A stretch of DNA of 64,000 nucleotides from CAVONB01 sp963697205. GTDB taxonomy: Bacteria; Pseudomonadota; Alphaproteobacteria; Rhizobiales; Hyphomicrobiaceae. Below the pieces are notes generated by a model. The model was not told where the DNA came from. It made no database searches and saw only the letters and a list, made by a program, of their open reading frames with translations. This document shows, one piece after another, positions 1 through 11,555 of the stretch. Made by a program: the position numbers and the translations under genes. Every line of letters starts with the position of its first letter. Within the stretch, counting starts at the first letter, position 1. Location of the stretch: positions 1-64,000 of the forward strand of contig CAVONB010000015.1 in assembly GCA_963697205.1 (NCBI GenBank), written 5' to 3'.

Positions 1-68
1 TTGTGGGTGCAGATCGCAATACTCAACCCGGGTGGGCGCGGACGCGCATAGGCTCGAGTTGCGCTCAT
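1..68 (-). CDS. Family 2 glycosyltransferase, N-terminal fragment cut by window edge
   Basis: Only the first 22 codons are inside the window. Translation from the ATG at 68 gives a short basic leader followed by LSIAICTH, the usual first beta strand of GT-A fold family 2 glycosyltransferases. The ATG overlaps the reconstructed stop of the upstream methyltransferase as ATGA, the same coupling used elsewhere in this leftward operon. It would transfer a sugar from a nucleotide donor to the growing polysaccharide repeat at the inner membrane. The call rests on one motif plus context. Confidence 0.45.
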   Translation of the reverse strand, partial: MSATRAYARPRPPGLSIAICTH

Positions 69-800
69 GGGCGCTCATCCCTCGATTGACCGTTGTCCGG
101 ATCCGAGATCCGCGCGAATACGATAACGACTTGCCGGTTGCTGTCATCTTCCGAAGGCCAATGAATTCTTGACCGGACGATATCCGGATGAGCTCGCAAG
201 CTCGATAAATTGTTGTTCGCTCAAGTCGTTGACCCAGCCACGTCGCCTCCGTTCGGCAGTTTCTTCTCGAACATTGCTGACACTGGCGGCATAGGAAGCG
301 ATGATTGTCGGCGTGTGACGCGCAAGCCGGAGAAACACGCCCCTGATGTCGTGAATATACTCCAGAACGCCGCTAAAAACTGCGACGTCGTGATTGGGCA
401 ACGGCCCCCAGCTTTCGCTGTTTAGATCTATAACTAGAAAATCCGCACGACGCGCGATCAAATCGCTCGGTATGTGGATGCTTCCGGATGGAAGTGCGTG
501 TTCGAGTGCGCAATTCCCGGCCCCGAATTCGAGGACGCGCGACCCTGGCGGAACGAGACCGCCGATCAGACGGGTCCGAGCGTCCCAACCCCGATGCAGG
601 CTTTCATTGGCTCTCCACCGACTGCGGTCAGAGCCCCCGGCCAGCCGCAGCAAACGGGTCTTCAAGGAGCGGCGGTGCGGCAATCGGCTTCGTAGTATGC
701 GAAGGGTTCTGCTCAAGAGATCACGCATCCAAAATCGCTCCACCCTCGGCCCGCACCGCCAAATCGACCGTCCTTCGGGGCCGAAGCGGCCGAGCGGCAT
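65..800 (-). CDS. Class I SAM-dependent methyltransferase (one frameshift near 150)
   Basis: A Rossmann-type methyltransferase of about 244 residues once repaired. The SAM-binding motif I is visible as VLEFGAGNCALE about 88 residues in, and VFSGVLEYIHD later matches the post-motif region of small methyltransferases in sugar clusters. The ATG at 800 overlaps the stop of the pyruvyl transferase (TGATG). In the literal frame the protein stops at 144-146, but the next frame continues with QVVIVFARI, a normal last strand for the fold, and ends as ATGA with the next glycosyltransferase. It probably methylates a glycan or its precursor; the acceptor is unknown. A later ATG at 728 is the alternative start. 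Confidence 0.7.
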
Positions 801-1692
801 CAGGAGAGCGAGCGTCCCGGTGAGAAATCGCCCGCAACGATGGCGCGCTTCAGATCCTCAAGCCGCTCCTGCAGGACTTCGAGCCTTGCGCTCAGAATCT
901 GGCGTTGTCACTAAGACGTTCAAGTCCCGATGTTGCAAGGTGTCGCAGTCGCCGAACGGCGAGACGGTGCGCCAGCGCCCGGAGCACCGGATTCTCGACG
1001 GAGCTTCGTCGAGCTCCTAGGGAGATCCGGCGGAAGAACAGATCCGAGAAGGGCGCGTCTACCCGCATCGAAAGCAACCAGTCTCGCCACTTCGTCTGAT
1101 TGATTCCCGGCCAAGTGCGCGCGGGAATCGAGGGCACCCGCAGCGCATCGGCGACGATCGCCCCATGCATCGCTTCGGCGATTAAAAGTTTCGCTCGTGA
1201 AATCTTGATCAGCACCGGCTCCACGCCTGCGGTCGGGTCAATGAAGTCCACGTCCGCCTCGTCAGCCACGTCTCGCAATCCAGCCCGATCGCTCTGATAG
1301 TGCGGCATGAAGCAGGGTCGCTGCGAGCGATCTCGTGGCGCGGCATCAACAATGCTGCGCAACAGCAGCGCTCCATCCGTGACCGCGTATTTTGGATCAA
1401 GCCCCAATTGCTCAGCGGTGAGTGGGCCTCGGACACAGAAGAAGCGCCAACGTCGTCCCGGAACAGGCGGGCGCCCATAGCCTGCGCCCGAGCCAAGAAC
1501 CGCGAGGTGGCCCGTGTCTGGGACCGTGTCGTCATTCAAAATAGTGCCTATCCCAACGAGATGCGCTGTCTCGGCGCGCGGATCCTCAAGATGTGGCCCG
1601 AGCAGACGCGGCCAGAGCCACGGGTTCAGCTCGTCGCCGAAATCTCCTCCTGGAGCGTCCGGGCTTCGCGATTTGAAGTAGTGAAGCTTCAT
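800..1692 (-). CDS. Polysaccharide pyruvyl transferase family protein (one frameshift near 900)
   Basis: Starts MKLHYFKS followed by GDFGDELNPWLW, the N-terminal signature of the polysaccharide pyruvyl transferase family. Members add a ketal-linked pyruvate from phosphoenolpyruvate to a sugar, although several act as glycosyltransferases. The conserved EAMHGAIVADALRVP segment (glycine-rich, with His) is present. The literal frame ends at 892, but the adjacent frame continues as a coiled-coil-like tail (ARLEVLQERLEDLKRA) to a stop at 800-802 that overlaps the next start, so the true protein is probably about 297 residues. It begins 18 bases after the ABC exporter and belongs to the same leftward operon. 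Confidence 0.8.
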
Positions 1693-1709
1693 CGGAGAAT
1701 AGTGATCGT

Positions 1710-3566
1710 TCAGGGATTGGTCGGCGCAGACAGTCGGCGGTCTTCGACCAACTGACCGGCCTTCATCTCGAAGACCTTCGTACATCGGGACAAGGTCGAC
1801 AAGCGATGCGCAACTGCAATAATAGTGCAATACTTTTGCAGCTCCGAGAGGTTCTCGACTATAATTTTTTCGGTAAGACTGTCCAGAGCGCTGGTGGCCT
1901 CGTCCAATATTAGTACAGCCGGTCGATTGTAGAGGGCTCGAGCGATGGCAACCCGTTGCCTTTGCCCACCACTTAGGCGCACTCCACTCTGGCCAAGCCG
2001 TGTATCAAGACGCCCTGTCAGATCGTCGAGCACAGTCTTGTCGAGAGCGGCCATGCGAGCGACCTCCGCAACGCGGTCGTGATCTATCTCGCTAGTTGGA
2101 ACCCCGAAAGCTATATTATCCGCTAGCGTACCATCGGCGATGAAAGGCGCTTGAGATACATAGCCGATACTACGCATCCATCGGATTCGAAGATCTTCAT
2201 CAAGTATCTTGCCATCAATCCTTATTTCCCCGTCAGAAACCTCCAGCAGACCTAGAATAATATCAATCAAAGTTGATTTTCCAGAGCCGCTCGCCCCAGC
2301 GATGCCAATGTAATCACCACGTCGAACCGAAAGCGAAATGTTTCGCAGGGCGTCGACCTGGGCGCCGGGATATCGATAGCGGACGTTTTGGAGTTCAATA
2401 CCCTCCGAAAACTTCAGCGGATCGGGGAGACGTTTTATCGTCGCTGCCGCGGGAAGTGGCGGGCCCTGATCGAACTGCTCCACGACACGTGAGAGCGGCG
2501 CCTGGCCAAGGCGCATCTGAGACAAGGCGTGCACGGCGCGTTGTAGCGATGGCAGAAGCCGGTACCTTCAAACCATAGAGCGCGAAAATGGCAAAATGGT
2601 GATTCAGTGTTGCCGCCTGCGCTAGCGTAGAGAGCTAGCACGCCAACAGCAACAAAAATGACCAATCCCTCGACCAGAGTGCGCGGCGTCTGCGAAAGAA
2701 AACCACCCCAGCTGGAAATATAGGCTAAGCGACGAGCCAGGCTCCCAAGCGCTTGGGCTGTCTCGCGCTCAAGGCCGCGCAGCTTGATTTCTTTGACGCC
2801 GCCCAATACTTCAGCTACATGCAGAAATCTTTTGGCTACGAAATCAAGTTGTTGCTCGCTAACTTGGCTGAGCCGATTGCGCAGCGCGAAATAGGTCCCA
2901 GAATAGAGCAGGATCAATCCGGCGACAATAATCACTGTGGTATAGGGATCGATTGCGACCAACATGATCAAAAAGAAGAACGCCATGGCTGTCGCGGCAA
3001 TAATCTCGATCATTGGAGAAACGTAGTTGCCAGAAACAGCGGCGGTCTCGATCAAAGTCATCCGTTGCAGGTCGACCGTATGGGCATTCAGGAAGAATGT
3101 ATACGGACGGCGCAGATATACCGCGAACAGCCGTTCTGACAGATCAGCTGCAATAAGGGCGCTGATGCGAACTACGATAGTACTCTAGAACAAGAACAAG
3201 AACTTGGCTCGACAGCGCAGAAACGGCAACAACAACACCAAGAAGCGAAATGAAACTCGCGCGATCACCCTCCATCAGGTTTAATTCAAGCCACGCGAGC
3301 GCGCTCATATTGTCGATGGCCCCGTTGTCGAGCGCCACGGCAAAGAACAGGCCGATCAAGCCGACGCTAACCGTCTGAATCAGGCTATTAACCGCGGCGA
3401 GAACACCGAGCAACGCCACCGATCGACGCTGGCGAGCCGATAATATCGAGGCTAGACGACGAGCCAGAGCTCCCATCGGGAAGAGCGGGCGCTCGCTGTC
3501 TGTCGCCGATGTCTTAAGGCGGTCGGCGTCGATGACGTCACCCTGCGGTAATTTTTTGTCCGTCAT
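1710..3566 (-). CDS. ABC exporter, fused permease and ATPase (several frameshifts)
   Basis: A half-transporter of the MsbA/PglK type, about 615 residues when repaired: a hydrophobic permease domain followed by a nucleotide-binding domain with Walker A GASGSGKST, signature LSGGQRQRVAIARAL, Walker B VLILDEATSALD and a switch His (VAHRLST). The reading frame moves near 3195 and twice between 2555 and 2595, while the protein remains continuous across frames, so these look like one-base errors. Its start overlaps the preceding glycosyltransferase stop by four bases (ATGA). In a polysaccharide locus with no Wzx flippase in view it may flip the lipid-linked repeat or export a glycolipid; that role is inferred. 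Confidence 0.85.
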
Positions 3567-4562
3567 CCGCGCAGAAGTCCTATGGCTCGCTCTGCCGCGA
3601 TTGGCCCGAGAGCCATGGTGAACATTCGGTAGGCAGGTCTGCCGGCAATCGCCTTGCTGCGAGAAAATTCATGGGCTGCGCGGAAATAGGCGAGCGCAGC
3701 GTCCGTGGCGCCGGCTCTCAGCGCTTCTCGACCATAGCCCCAGAGCCGACGTGCAACCGCAGCGACCGCCTCCTCAACCGCGTCTTGTCCGAAGTGGCCG
3801 AGACGCGCCGCGATCATGTCGCGATGGCGTTTGGCAACGTCGATCATGTCGTGGACAATCCGCTCCGGGTTTTGGCGGCTGATCCGCAAGCTGTCGTGTT
3901 GACGATAGCGATACGCGAAACCTGGAATGCGTTGAAAGCGGACCCCGTCCAGCGCAAGCCGGACATGGAGATCATTTTCCTGTCCCCTTGGCGTTCGGGG
4001 GTCGAACCCGCCGACCGCCATAAGATCCTCGAGCCTGTGCAGCGGGCTTGAGGTCAGTGGGGCATTGGTCACGGTCCAAGTGACGTGAGCGGCCAGACCT
4101 GCCTGTGGCGGCGGAGGGCCGGGCGGAGGGGACACTGCCAGAGGTGCGCCGAGCGCATCGATCCAAAGCGCCTCCTGGTAAATCGCGACCCGGCTCCCAT
4201 ATGGAAGCGCATCAACGGCGAGCCGCTGTGCGGTGATTGTTCCGCTCTCCAAGACGTCGTCAGCGTCCAGGAATTTACACGCAGGTTGCCCCGAGACGTG
4301 CAGCCTCCTGCAGGCCTCGATTGCGCGCCGCACACGCGCCAGTCCGTTCTTGCGTGATGACATGGACGCGTTCTGAATAGCGTCGAAGGACGCTCGAGGT
4401 TCCATCGGTCGAGCCGTCATCAACTGCGATGACCAAAGGCGGAATTGTCCCCCCGCACCCAGTTTGGAAAAGCGCGCTCTCCAAAGCCTCAGCAAGGAAT
4501 TCAGCGCCGTTGTGCACCGCTACAACGACAGCCGTTTGTCTAAACGATGGAGTGGCCATCAT
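3563..4562 (-). CDS. Glycosyltransferase family 2 (one frameshift near 4280)
   Basis: The N-terminus reads AVVVAVHNGAEFLAEALES, then VIAVDDGSTDGT, the GT-A nucleotide-sugar site, and FLDADDVLESG supplies the metal-binding DxD-type motif in the second frame. The C-terminal part has the ENDLHVRLALDG acceptor-side motif and a basic helical tail. The frame changes near 4280 between the DDGSTDGT and DADD parts. At about 333 residues it is normal for the family. It is coupled by ATGA to the ABC exporter downstream and separated by about 260 bases from the fucosyltransferase-like gene upstream. Donor and acceptor cannot be read from sequence. Confidence 0.8.
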
Positions 4563-4825
4563 TCACTTGTCGCTGCGCGAGTTGAGCGCGGGGCCGCTGA
4601 CAGACAGAACAATTCCTAGCAACTGGCTAATCCACCGTTCGGAAACCATTTAGAGCCTTCTTTGCGCAGCCTTCGAGGATGCTATTGATCCCTTCTTGCT
4701 TGCGAGAGTGGCGATTTTCCGATGCGCCTTGATGGCATCGCCCCGTGGACGGGCCATTTGTCTGCGGTTATGATGTTTCGGGTTGCACACGATCTATACT
4801 CTTGTGGGTCCCGCGACCATGCACT

Positions 4826-5762
4826 TCAATTGCCTGAGAGTGGCGTGGCGTCGCGACATCCGAAATCGAGCGGGAGCGCAACCCTAGGCTCGGTGAGCGT
4901 CGGGACATCTCCGGCTCTTTCGATTGTCTGTAGAGGGGTCGCCCCTAAGAAGGACGCCCACTGGTTGAATGAAGAATGCGGCCCAATCAAACGATCGCAC
5001 TTCGCCATCATCGATAATTCAACCAGATCTCGCCAAGCGACGATAGGCAATTCCGCGGCGATCGTGGCTTCATCGGGAAAATTGACACCTTTCGAGACGG
5101 AACCGTCCGAAAACAAGATCAACCTGTGACGCCCGTGCCTATCTTCAGCCTGTCTCGCCAGGGCCATGTACTGATCGATATCGAAAAAGTTTTTGCCGCC
5201 GAGATGCAGCCTGTAATCTGTTTGACGAATGTGAACACCGAGAAGCGGTAATCCACCGAGACGCTGCGATGCGATTAGACGATTGGCTACAGACTCGATA
5301 TGGGGCGCAAATGCAAACACCTTGCGCAGCTGTCGTGACTGACGTGCGACGGCGGGGAAGGCTCGGAACCGCCATCCCCGAAGCACGGACAAACCGATGT
5401 CGGTCTGCGTCCGGCTCACTAAGCAGTGTTTGGAGATCGATTTCGTCTTCAGGTAGGAGTGCGCCGCTCTTTTGAAAAGATCCATCTTCGCATCGGGCAA
5501 GGCGCGTCAACTTCAGGCCACCGAGTATCGCTCTCGTCAAGAACAAGCCGATGCGATTCGCGGGCAGGAGCGATGTAACATGGCCATTTCGGACCATCGC
5601 ACCACCGCTCAAATTTGCGAAATGATTTGAGTATGGCCAAAAGCTCAAATTGATCAACTCGCGGGCGCTTTCATTCGCCACAGCTAGCACATGGGCGTAG
5701 AGGCCGAGCCGGTTGCACAGCCGACCGAGCGGGGCGTCTTCGATGACCAGGTATCGGCTCAA
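4826..5762 (-). CDS. Fucosyltransferase-like glycosyltransferase (GT11-type motifs, one frameshift)
   Basis: The first half starts MSRYLVIEDAPLGRLCNRLG and the second, in another frame from about 5350, carries GVHIRQTDY, LILFSDGS and HSSFNQWASFLG. These correspond to the HxRRxD-like donor loop and the SS(F)xxWAS motif of alpha-1,2/alpha-1,6 fucosyltransferases. The canonical second Arg of HxRR is replaced (HIRQ), so donor preference is open. It would act at the cytoplasmic face on the lipid-linked repeat. Its start overlaps the stop of the FkbM gene upstream by four bases. Family assignment is by motif only. Confidence 0.6.
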
Positions 5763-6515
5763 GGCGCGGTTATCGCGCGGACATCGCCGCGAAGTAGACG
5801 ACGTCCCCGGCCCAGGGCAGCGACCGACGCGTGTGCGAAGCCAGCCGGTAACCGGCGAACAGTCATCAACTCGTCAATTTCTGCGAACAGCGCTTGGTTT
5901 TCGTAGACGCGCTCGGTCGCGATTTCGCAAACACAGCGGCGGAAATGGCGGACGTAGCGACCAAGGCCCCGCAGCGCGGCAGCCTCGTGCCCCTGGATGT
6001 CCAGTACGAGGATCGCTTCGCACTCGTCAATCGCCGACTCGTCGCAGATGTCCTCGAGGCTCCGTGTCGGCAAGGCCAACGTCTCGCCGGTTTCCGCAAC
6101 CCCAGGGTACGCCGTCCTCATCCGTTCTGCGGCCTGATAGACGGACGAAGACTGCCCATCGTTCGTGAATCGATGAAACACCATTTCACGGCCGGAGGAG
6201 TCTGACACAAGCGCGCATACGACGTCGTGACGCATCGGGCGCGCTGCCGTCGCTTCAACCGTGCGTAGTCTCTCATCGAGCCGGCGCGCCGTGTCTGGGT
6301 CCGCTTCCACCCAAATGCACCGAACAGCGCCGAGAGCACGATAAAATTCCAATTCATGCCCGAGATGGGCGCCGACGTGGACAACTACCTGCGCCGCCTC
6401 GCCGCGTCGAAATTTCTCGCAGGTGACCTTCGCTGATAGCGGTCGAGATCCGTCGCCGTGCCGCGATTACCAACCGTCGAAGCCGCCCCGCCAGCTTGCT
6501 CCAGTAGCTCATCAT
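5759..6515 (-). CDS. FkbM family methyltransferase (one frameshift near 6390)
   Basis: FkbM-type SAM methyltransferases O-methylate sugars or polyketides. The body of this protein shows CIWVEADPDTARRLDERL (acidic end of strand 2), SLEDIC, and ILVLDIQGHEAAALRGLG, the diagnostic late motif of the family. The N-terminus (MMSYWSKLAGRLRRLV) lies in a different frame, and the two halves join near 6390 where a VHVGAHLGHELEFYRALG stretch appears. The ATG at 6515 or 6512 is just downstream of the stop of the other FkbM gene at 6520. It ends as ATGA with the fucosyltransferase-like gene. Confidence 0.75.
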
Positions 6516-6519
6516 CGTT

Positions 6520-7239
6520 TCACGTTTCGACACGCACAAACATCACGTCGCCAAAATCAAATTTCCGGCTCTCCATAGGTCGAGAGTAATTGTAGAGGGC
6601 CCGGAAGTAGAAACCCTTTTCGAGCATGACCCGGTTCAGATCCTCGAAGCGGGTGCCGGCAAGAGGGTAGGGACCGAAGCGGGACTCGATTAGGAAAGCC
6701 TCGACGGACGGCCACCGGTCGCCGAGGCCTCCAATACCTGCAGCTCGAAACCTTCGACATCGATTTTGATCAGGTCGATCCGATCGAGGTTTTTACGGAG
6801 GATGTACTCATCGAGCCGCTGGATCGCAACCTCGGCGCATGAAATGGTTGTTTCCGTTTGATAGGCGCTCGGTCTAATACTGTTGAGCTTCGGGTCCTCG
6901 TTGAGATGAATGGTCACCCTTCCGGAGATATCGCCGACCGCACTGTTTATGGCGACCATCTGGTTTTGGATCGAATTCTGCCGCTGTTTTAACTCGTCGA
7001 AAGCGCGCGGATCGGGCTCAAACACGTGGATCCGCGTCTTGGGGAATGAAGCCAAGATCTCTGCGGTGAACTCACCAACGTTCGCGCCGATGTCGAAAAC
7101 GACCTTTGCATCTCCATGCTCCCAGCCAAGCCTCTCCAGGTCGAGCGATAAATCCATACCAAGCGGCAGATGCGCTCTCGATTTGACATAGTAGCCACGG
7201 CTTCGAACGGCTTCCAGCAAAAGATTTTTTAAAATTCAT
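6520..7239 (-). CDS. FkbM family methyltransferase (frameshifts near 6715 and 7228)
   Basis: Contains VVFDIGANVGEFTAEILA (SAM motif I), IHVFEPDPRAF (motif II) and IDLIKIDVEGFELQVLEA, the classic FkbM signature. After about 6715 the protein continues in the next frame as a 60-residue tail ending VMFVRVET at a TGA at 6520-6522. The literal open frame begins at a TTG at 7220; dropping one A from the A6 run at 7227-7232 joins it to an ATG at 7239 giving MNFKNLLLEAV, a better start. Likely an O-methyltransferase for a sugar of the exopolysaccharide. It opens a group of tightly spaced leftward genes. Confidence 0.8.
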
Positions 7240-7426
7240 CGGCTTCTTTGATTTTTCTCAGAACCATCGACTGCGTACACTACCAAAGCTGTGCTTGATA
7301 CGCGGACGCACACGCCCATCCCAAAATCATCAAACTTCGGAAATCGTCACGCTATTCTGTTTCAGTGCGTTCTGGATTTGCGTTGACCATATCTACACAC
7401 AATTGCTCACTGACCTTCATTTCAGG

Positions 7427-8444
7427 TCACGCGAATCGCTGATGCCAGGCCCAGGCCGTCCCGATGATCTTCGCAAGCTCAGGGATCTGCGGCTGCCAGC
7501 CGAGCACGTCCCGCGCCTTGGTCGCGTCCGCGACAAGCGCCGCTGGATCTCCGTCGCGGCGGGGGCCGCGCACCACGGGCACCTTCTGAGCGCCGTCATG
7601 CGCTCGACCGTATCGATCACGGCCTGGACCGAAATCCTCGACCATTGCCGAGGTTGTAGGCGCCTGAGTTGGAGCCCCCGATGAGGGCATCGAGCGCCTT
7701 GACGTGCGCGTCGGCAAGGTCGGTGACGTGGATGTAGTCGCGGACGCAGGTGCCATCGGCGGTGTCGTAGTCGGTGCCGAAGATGGTCACGTTTTCGGCG
7801 CCGGCCGAGGCCGCATCGAGCACCAAGCGGAATGAGGTGGGTTTCGGGGTCGTGGTCTTCGCCGATCTCGCCGTCGGGATCGGCGCCGGCGGCATTGAAG
7901 TAGCGCAGCGCCGTCGAGCGCAGGCCATGGGCCGCGCCGAAGTCGGCGAGCATGCGCTCGACCATCAGCTTGGACGCGCCGTAGGGATTGATCGGGTGCT
8001 GCGGCGTGTCCTCGACGATCGGCAGGCGGTCGGGCATGCCGTACGTCGCGCAGGTGCTCGAGAAGACGAACTGGTCGACGTCGAGCGTCGCGCGCGGCCT
8101 CGAGCAGCGTGAGCGTGCCGGCGACGTTGTTGCGGTAGTACTTGCCGGGATCCGTGACGGATTCGCCGACGTAGGCAAAGGCCGCAAAGTGCATGATCGC
8201 GATCGGGCCGGTACTCGGCGATCACCTCATCGAGGCGCGCGCGATCGAGGATGTCGCCCCGCTCGAGCGGTCCCCACTTGACGGCCCACTCATGCCCGGT
8301 GACGAGGCTGTCGTACGTGACGGGCAGATAGCCTGCGCGCGCGAGCGCCTTGCAGGCGTGTGAGCCGATATAGCCGGCCCCACCCGTCACGAGAACGCTG
8401 CCTCGCGCCGCGACCGTCTACGGGCGAGGTCACTTTGGGCGAGG

Positions 8445-8448
<4 letters not shown>
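7427..8448 (-). CDS. galE: UDP-glucose 4-epimerase (several frameshifts)
   Basis: Interconverts UDP-glucose and UDP-galactose with bound NAD. Rebuilding the frames gives a 340-residue extended SDR: VLVTGGAGYIGSHACKALA near the N-terminus (glycine-rich NAD site), INPYGASKLMVERML with the YxxxK catalytic pair, LRYFNAAGADPDGEIGE and the C-terminal HVKALDAL and LGWQP motifs specific to GalE. The frame changes at least four times (about 8410, 8200, 8080-7830 and 7640), so no single frame holds the whole protein. The ATG at 8448 overlaps the stop of the UDP-glucuronate decarboxylase (ATGA), and the stop is at 7427-7429. It would supply UDP-Gal for the adjacent transferases. Confidence 0.85.
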
Positions 8449-9471
<1,023 letters not shown>

Positions 9472-9727
9472 TGGAAATGCGAGGGCTCGAGTGGAACCAA
9501 ACGTGCGGCGTGGCGCGTCGGCAACGCTCATTGCTGGGTGAAATCCGCTTAAATCTCGGATCGCTCTGGTGAAGCGTGTGGGCGTTGTCACGTCGCAAGA
9601 TCGCGCAAGCTACCGCACCCGAGGGTGACTCACCCCTCGGTCGCTCGAACTCAAATCGGGAGCGGTTCTCCCCCAAAACCCCAACAATCATCAGCAACGT
9701 CTGCTCGGCCGCGTGCCCACGCTCTTC

Positions 9728-11339
9728 TCAGCGCGTGCCACCCGCCGGTGCCGTCAAGTCCTGTCGCGCCCGATCAATCGCCTTCAGATCCAATCGGTCA
9801 CCGACCAGAACCATCCACACCGTGCGCAAGATCACGTCTACGTCGCGCCACAGCGAGGCGTGGCGCACATACCAGACGTCTAGAGCGAGCTTGTCAGCTG
9901 GCGAGATGTCGCGGCCGCCGCGCACTTGCGCCCAGCCGGTGATGCCAGGGCGCACCAGAAGGCGAGACGTGACCGCGCCATGAGGCTGATCGACGGGAAG
10001 GAGTGGCCTTGGGCCGACGAACGACATCGTGCCCATCAGCACGTTGTAAAGCTGCGGCAGCTCGTCGAGCCGCGTGCGCCTGCAGGAAATCGCCAAAGCG
10101 CGTTGACCGGTCCTCGGCCAGACCCTCCTCGGCAGCATCCTCAACGAGTTGCATGGTGCGGAACTTATAGATGCGGATTGGCGCACCAAACCGGCCGGGC
10201 CGTGACTGCACAAACAGCACCGGCGCGCCGATCGTGACGAGCGTCGCCAGCGCAATCAGGAGCAACAGGGGCAGGCCAACCACCAGCGCCGTCAGCGCCC
10301 CCACGACATCAAGGCCGCGCTTTAAGACCCAATAGGGGCGCCGCAGGATCGCTGCGGCCTGCTCGTCTGAAAGGTGATAGCGATGAGGGACCTGCTGGAC
10401 GGCGACCGCGCGGCCTGCGGCGGACGCGATCGCGCGATCGATGGCCCCGATCGAGACCCGGGCCGCATCGCGTCCCGTGGCTCTGATCTTTCTGATCTTG
10501 AGGTCCTTGGGTGTGCCGCGGCGCGCGCCGTCGGCATGAAGCTTGCCGCAAAGAACTCCAGCCGGATGCCTCGCGCAGCGACGGCCTCCTCAACGGTGGC
10601 ACGCGCGTCTCGGACTCGAACTCAGCCTCGGGGATGGTCACGACGACGGTATCGACCTTGACGCCACGCACCTCTAGCTCACGCAAAACGCGGCTGATGT
10701 CGGCGGGCAGACCTAAGATCTCCCTGTCGCCGATGCGACGTCCGACATGGCGCCCGACCCGCCCCAGGATGCCGACGACCTCGACGTGGTCGCGGGCCAA
10801 CTCCGCAACGCCCTGCAGGTAGATCTCGCAGCCGCGGCCGGAGCCCACGACCAGCACGGACTTTCGGCCGCAACGCATCGAAGGTCGGCACCATCGGCCG
10901 GCCGGACAGCCCGTCGCCGGGCGTGGCGCAGGCGCACGATGACGCGGGTGCCGACCAGCATCAGCATGGCGAGCAGCGCTTGAATGAGGGGTAGTGAGCG
11001 CGGGATGCCCTCGAGCCTGTTGAGGATAAAGCCCAAGGACACGGCCGCCAGCACGATGAGTGCGACGGCGAGCATGACCTTCAGGTAATCGGCCATGGCG
11101 GTCAGGCGCCAAATGGCACGATGGACGTCGAGGGATGCAAAGATGATCGCCGCTGCGACAACGGTGAGGCCCAGATACGGCAGAAGCGCGCCGAACTCGG
11201 CTGGGTGCAGCTCGAAATCTTCGCGCAAGGCCAGCGCTGCAATCGTTGCGAGTGCGACGAGGCCGATATCAATCATCAATATGAGTTTTGATCGCACTGA
11301 AGACAAACCCCCACCAGACAAACGCCGTTCAACGTTCAC
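9728..11339 (-). CDS. Polyprenyl-phosphate sugar phosphotransferase (initiating glycosyltransferase, frameshifted)
   Basis: Starts polysaccharide repeat synthesis by moving a sugar phosphate onto undecaprenyl phosphate. The rebuilt protein is about 537 residues: four hydrophobic segments, then a nucleotide-binding-like domain (VLVVGSGRGCEIYLQGV), a further membrane helix, and the bacterial sugar transferase domain with YKFRTM, LDELPQLYNVL, MSFVGPRP and RPGITGWAQVRGG. These are the conserved catalytic strings of the WbaP/ExoY/PssA family. Frames change near 10090, 10305, 10610 and 10880. The start is a GTG at 11339. It is separated from the O-antigen-ligase-type gene by about 216 bases and from the UXS gene by about 256. 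Confidence 0.85.
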
Positions 11340-11555
11340 GACAGGCCTGAATATCGACCCTCTTCAAAAGAACGGTGTACAACTTACTCATCTGCCCCCA
11401 GATGACAATGGCCGTCGCTCGATCGATATCCACCTTATCCACACACACGCGGCGTTGCCGCATCACACATTCGTGTGGCGTGGCGTGGTGTGGCGGGCCT
11501 GCTCTGCACGCGACGCAGACCGGCGACCTTGGTACTGGGCTGTTGGCCTTCATCG

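Noticed and set aside
7411..7429. Inverted repeat TGACCT-7 bases-AGGTCA at the galE stop
   Set aside because: Six-base stem without a T run; too short to call a terminator or operator.
11460..11500. GTGTGGCGTGG-type low-complexity stretch in an intergenic gap
   Set aside because: Too short and irregular to be a repeat family or CRISPR; no spacer structure.
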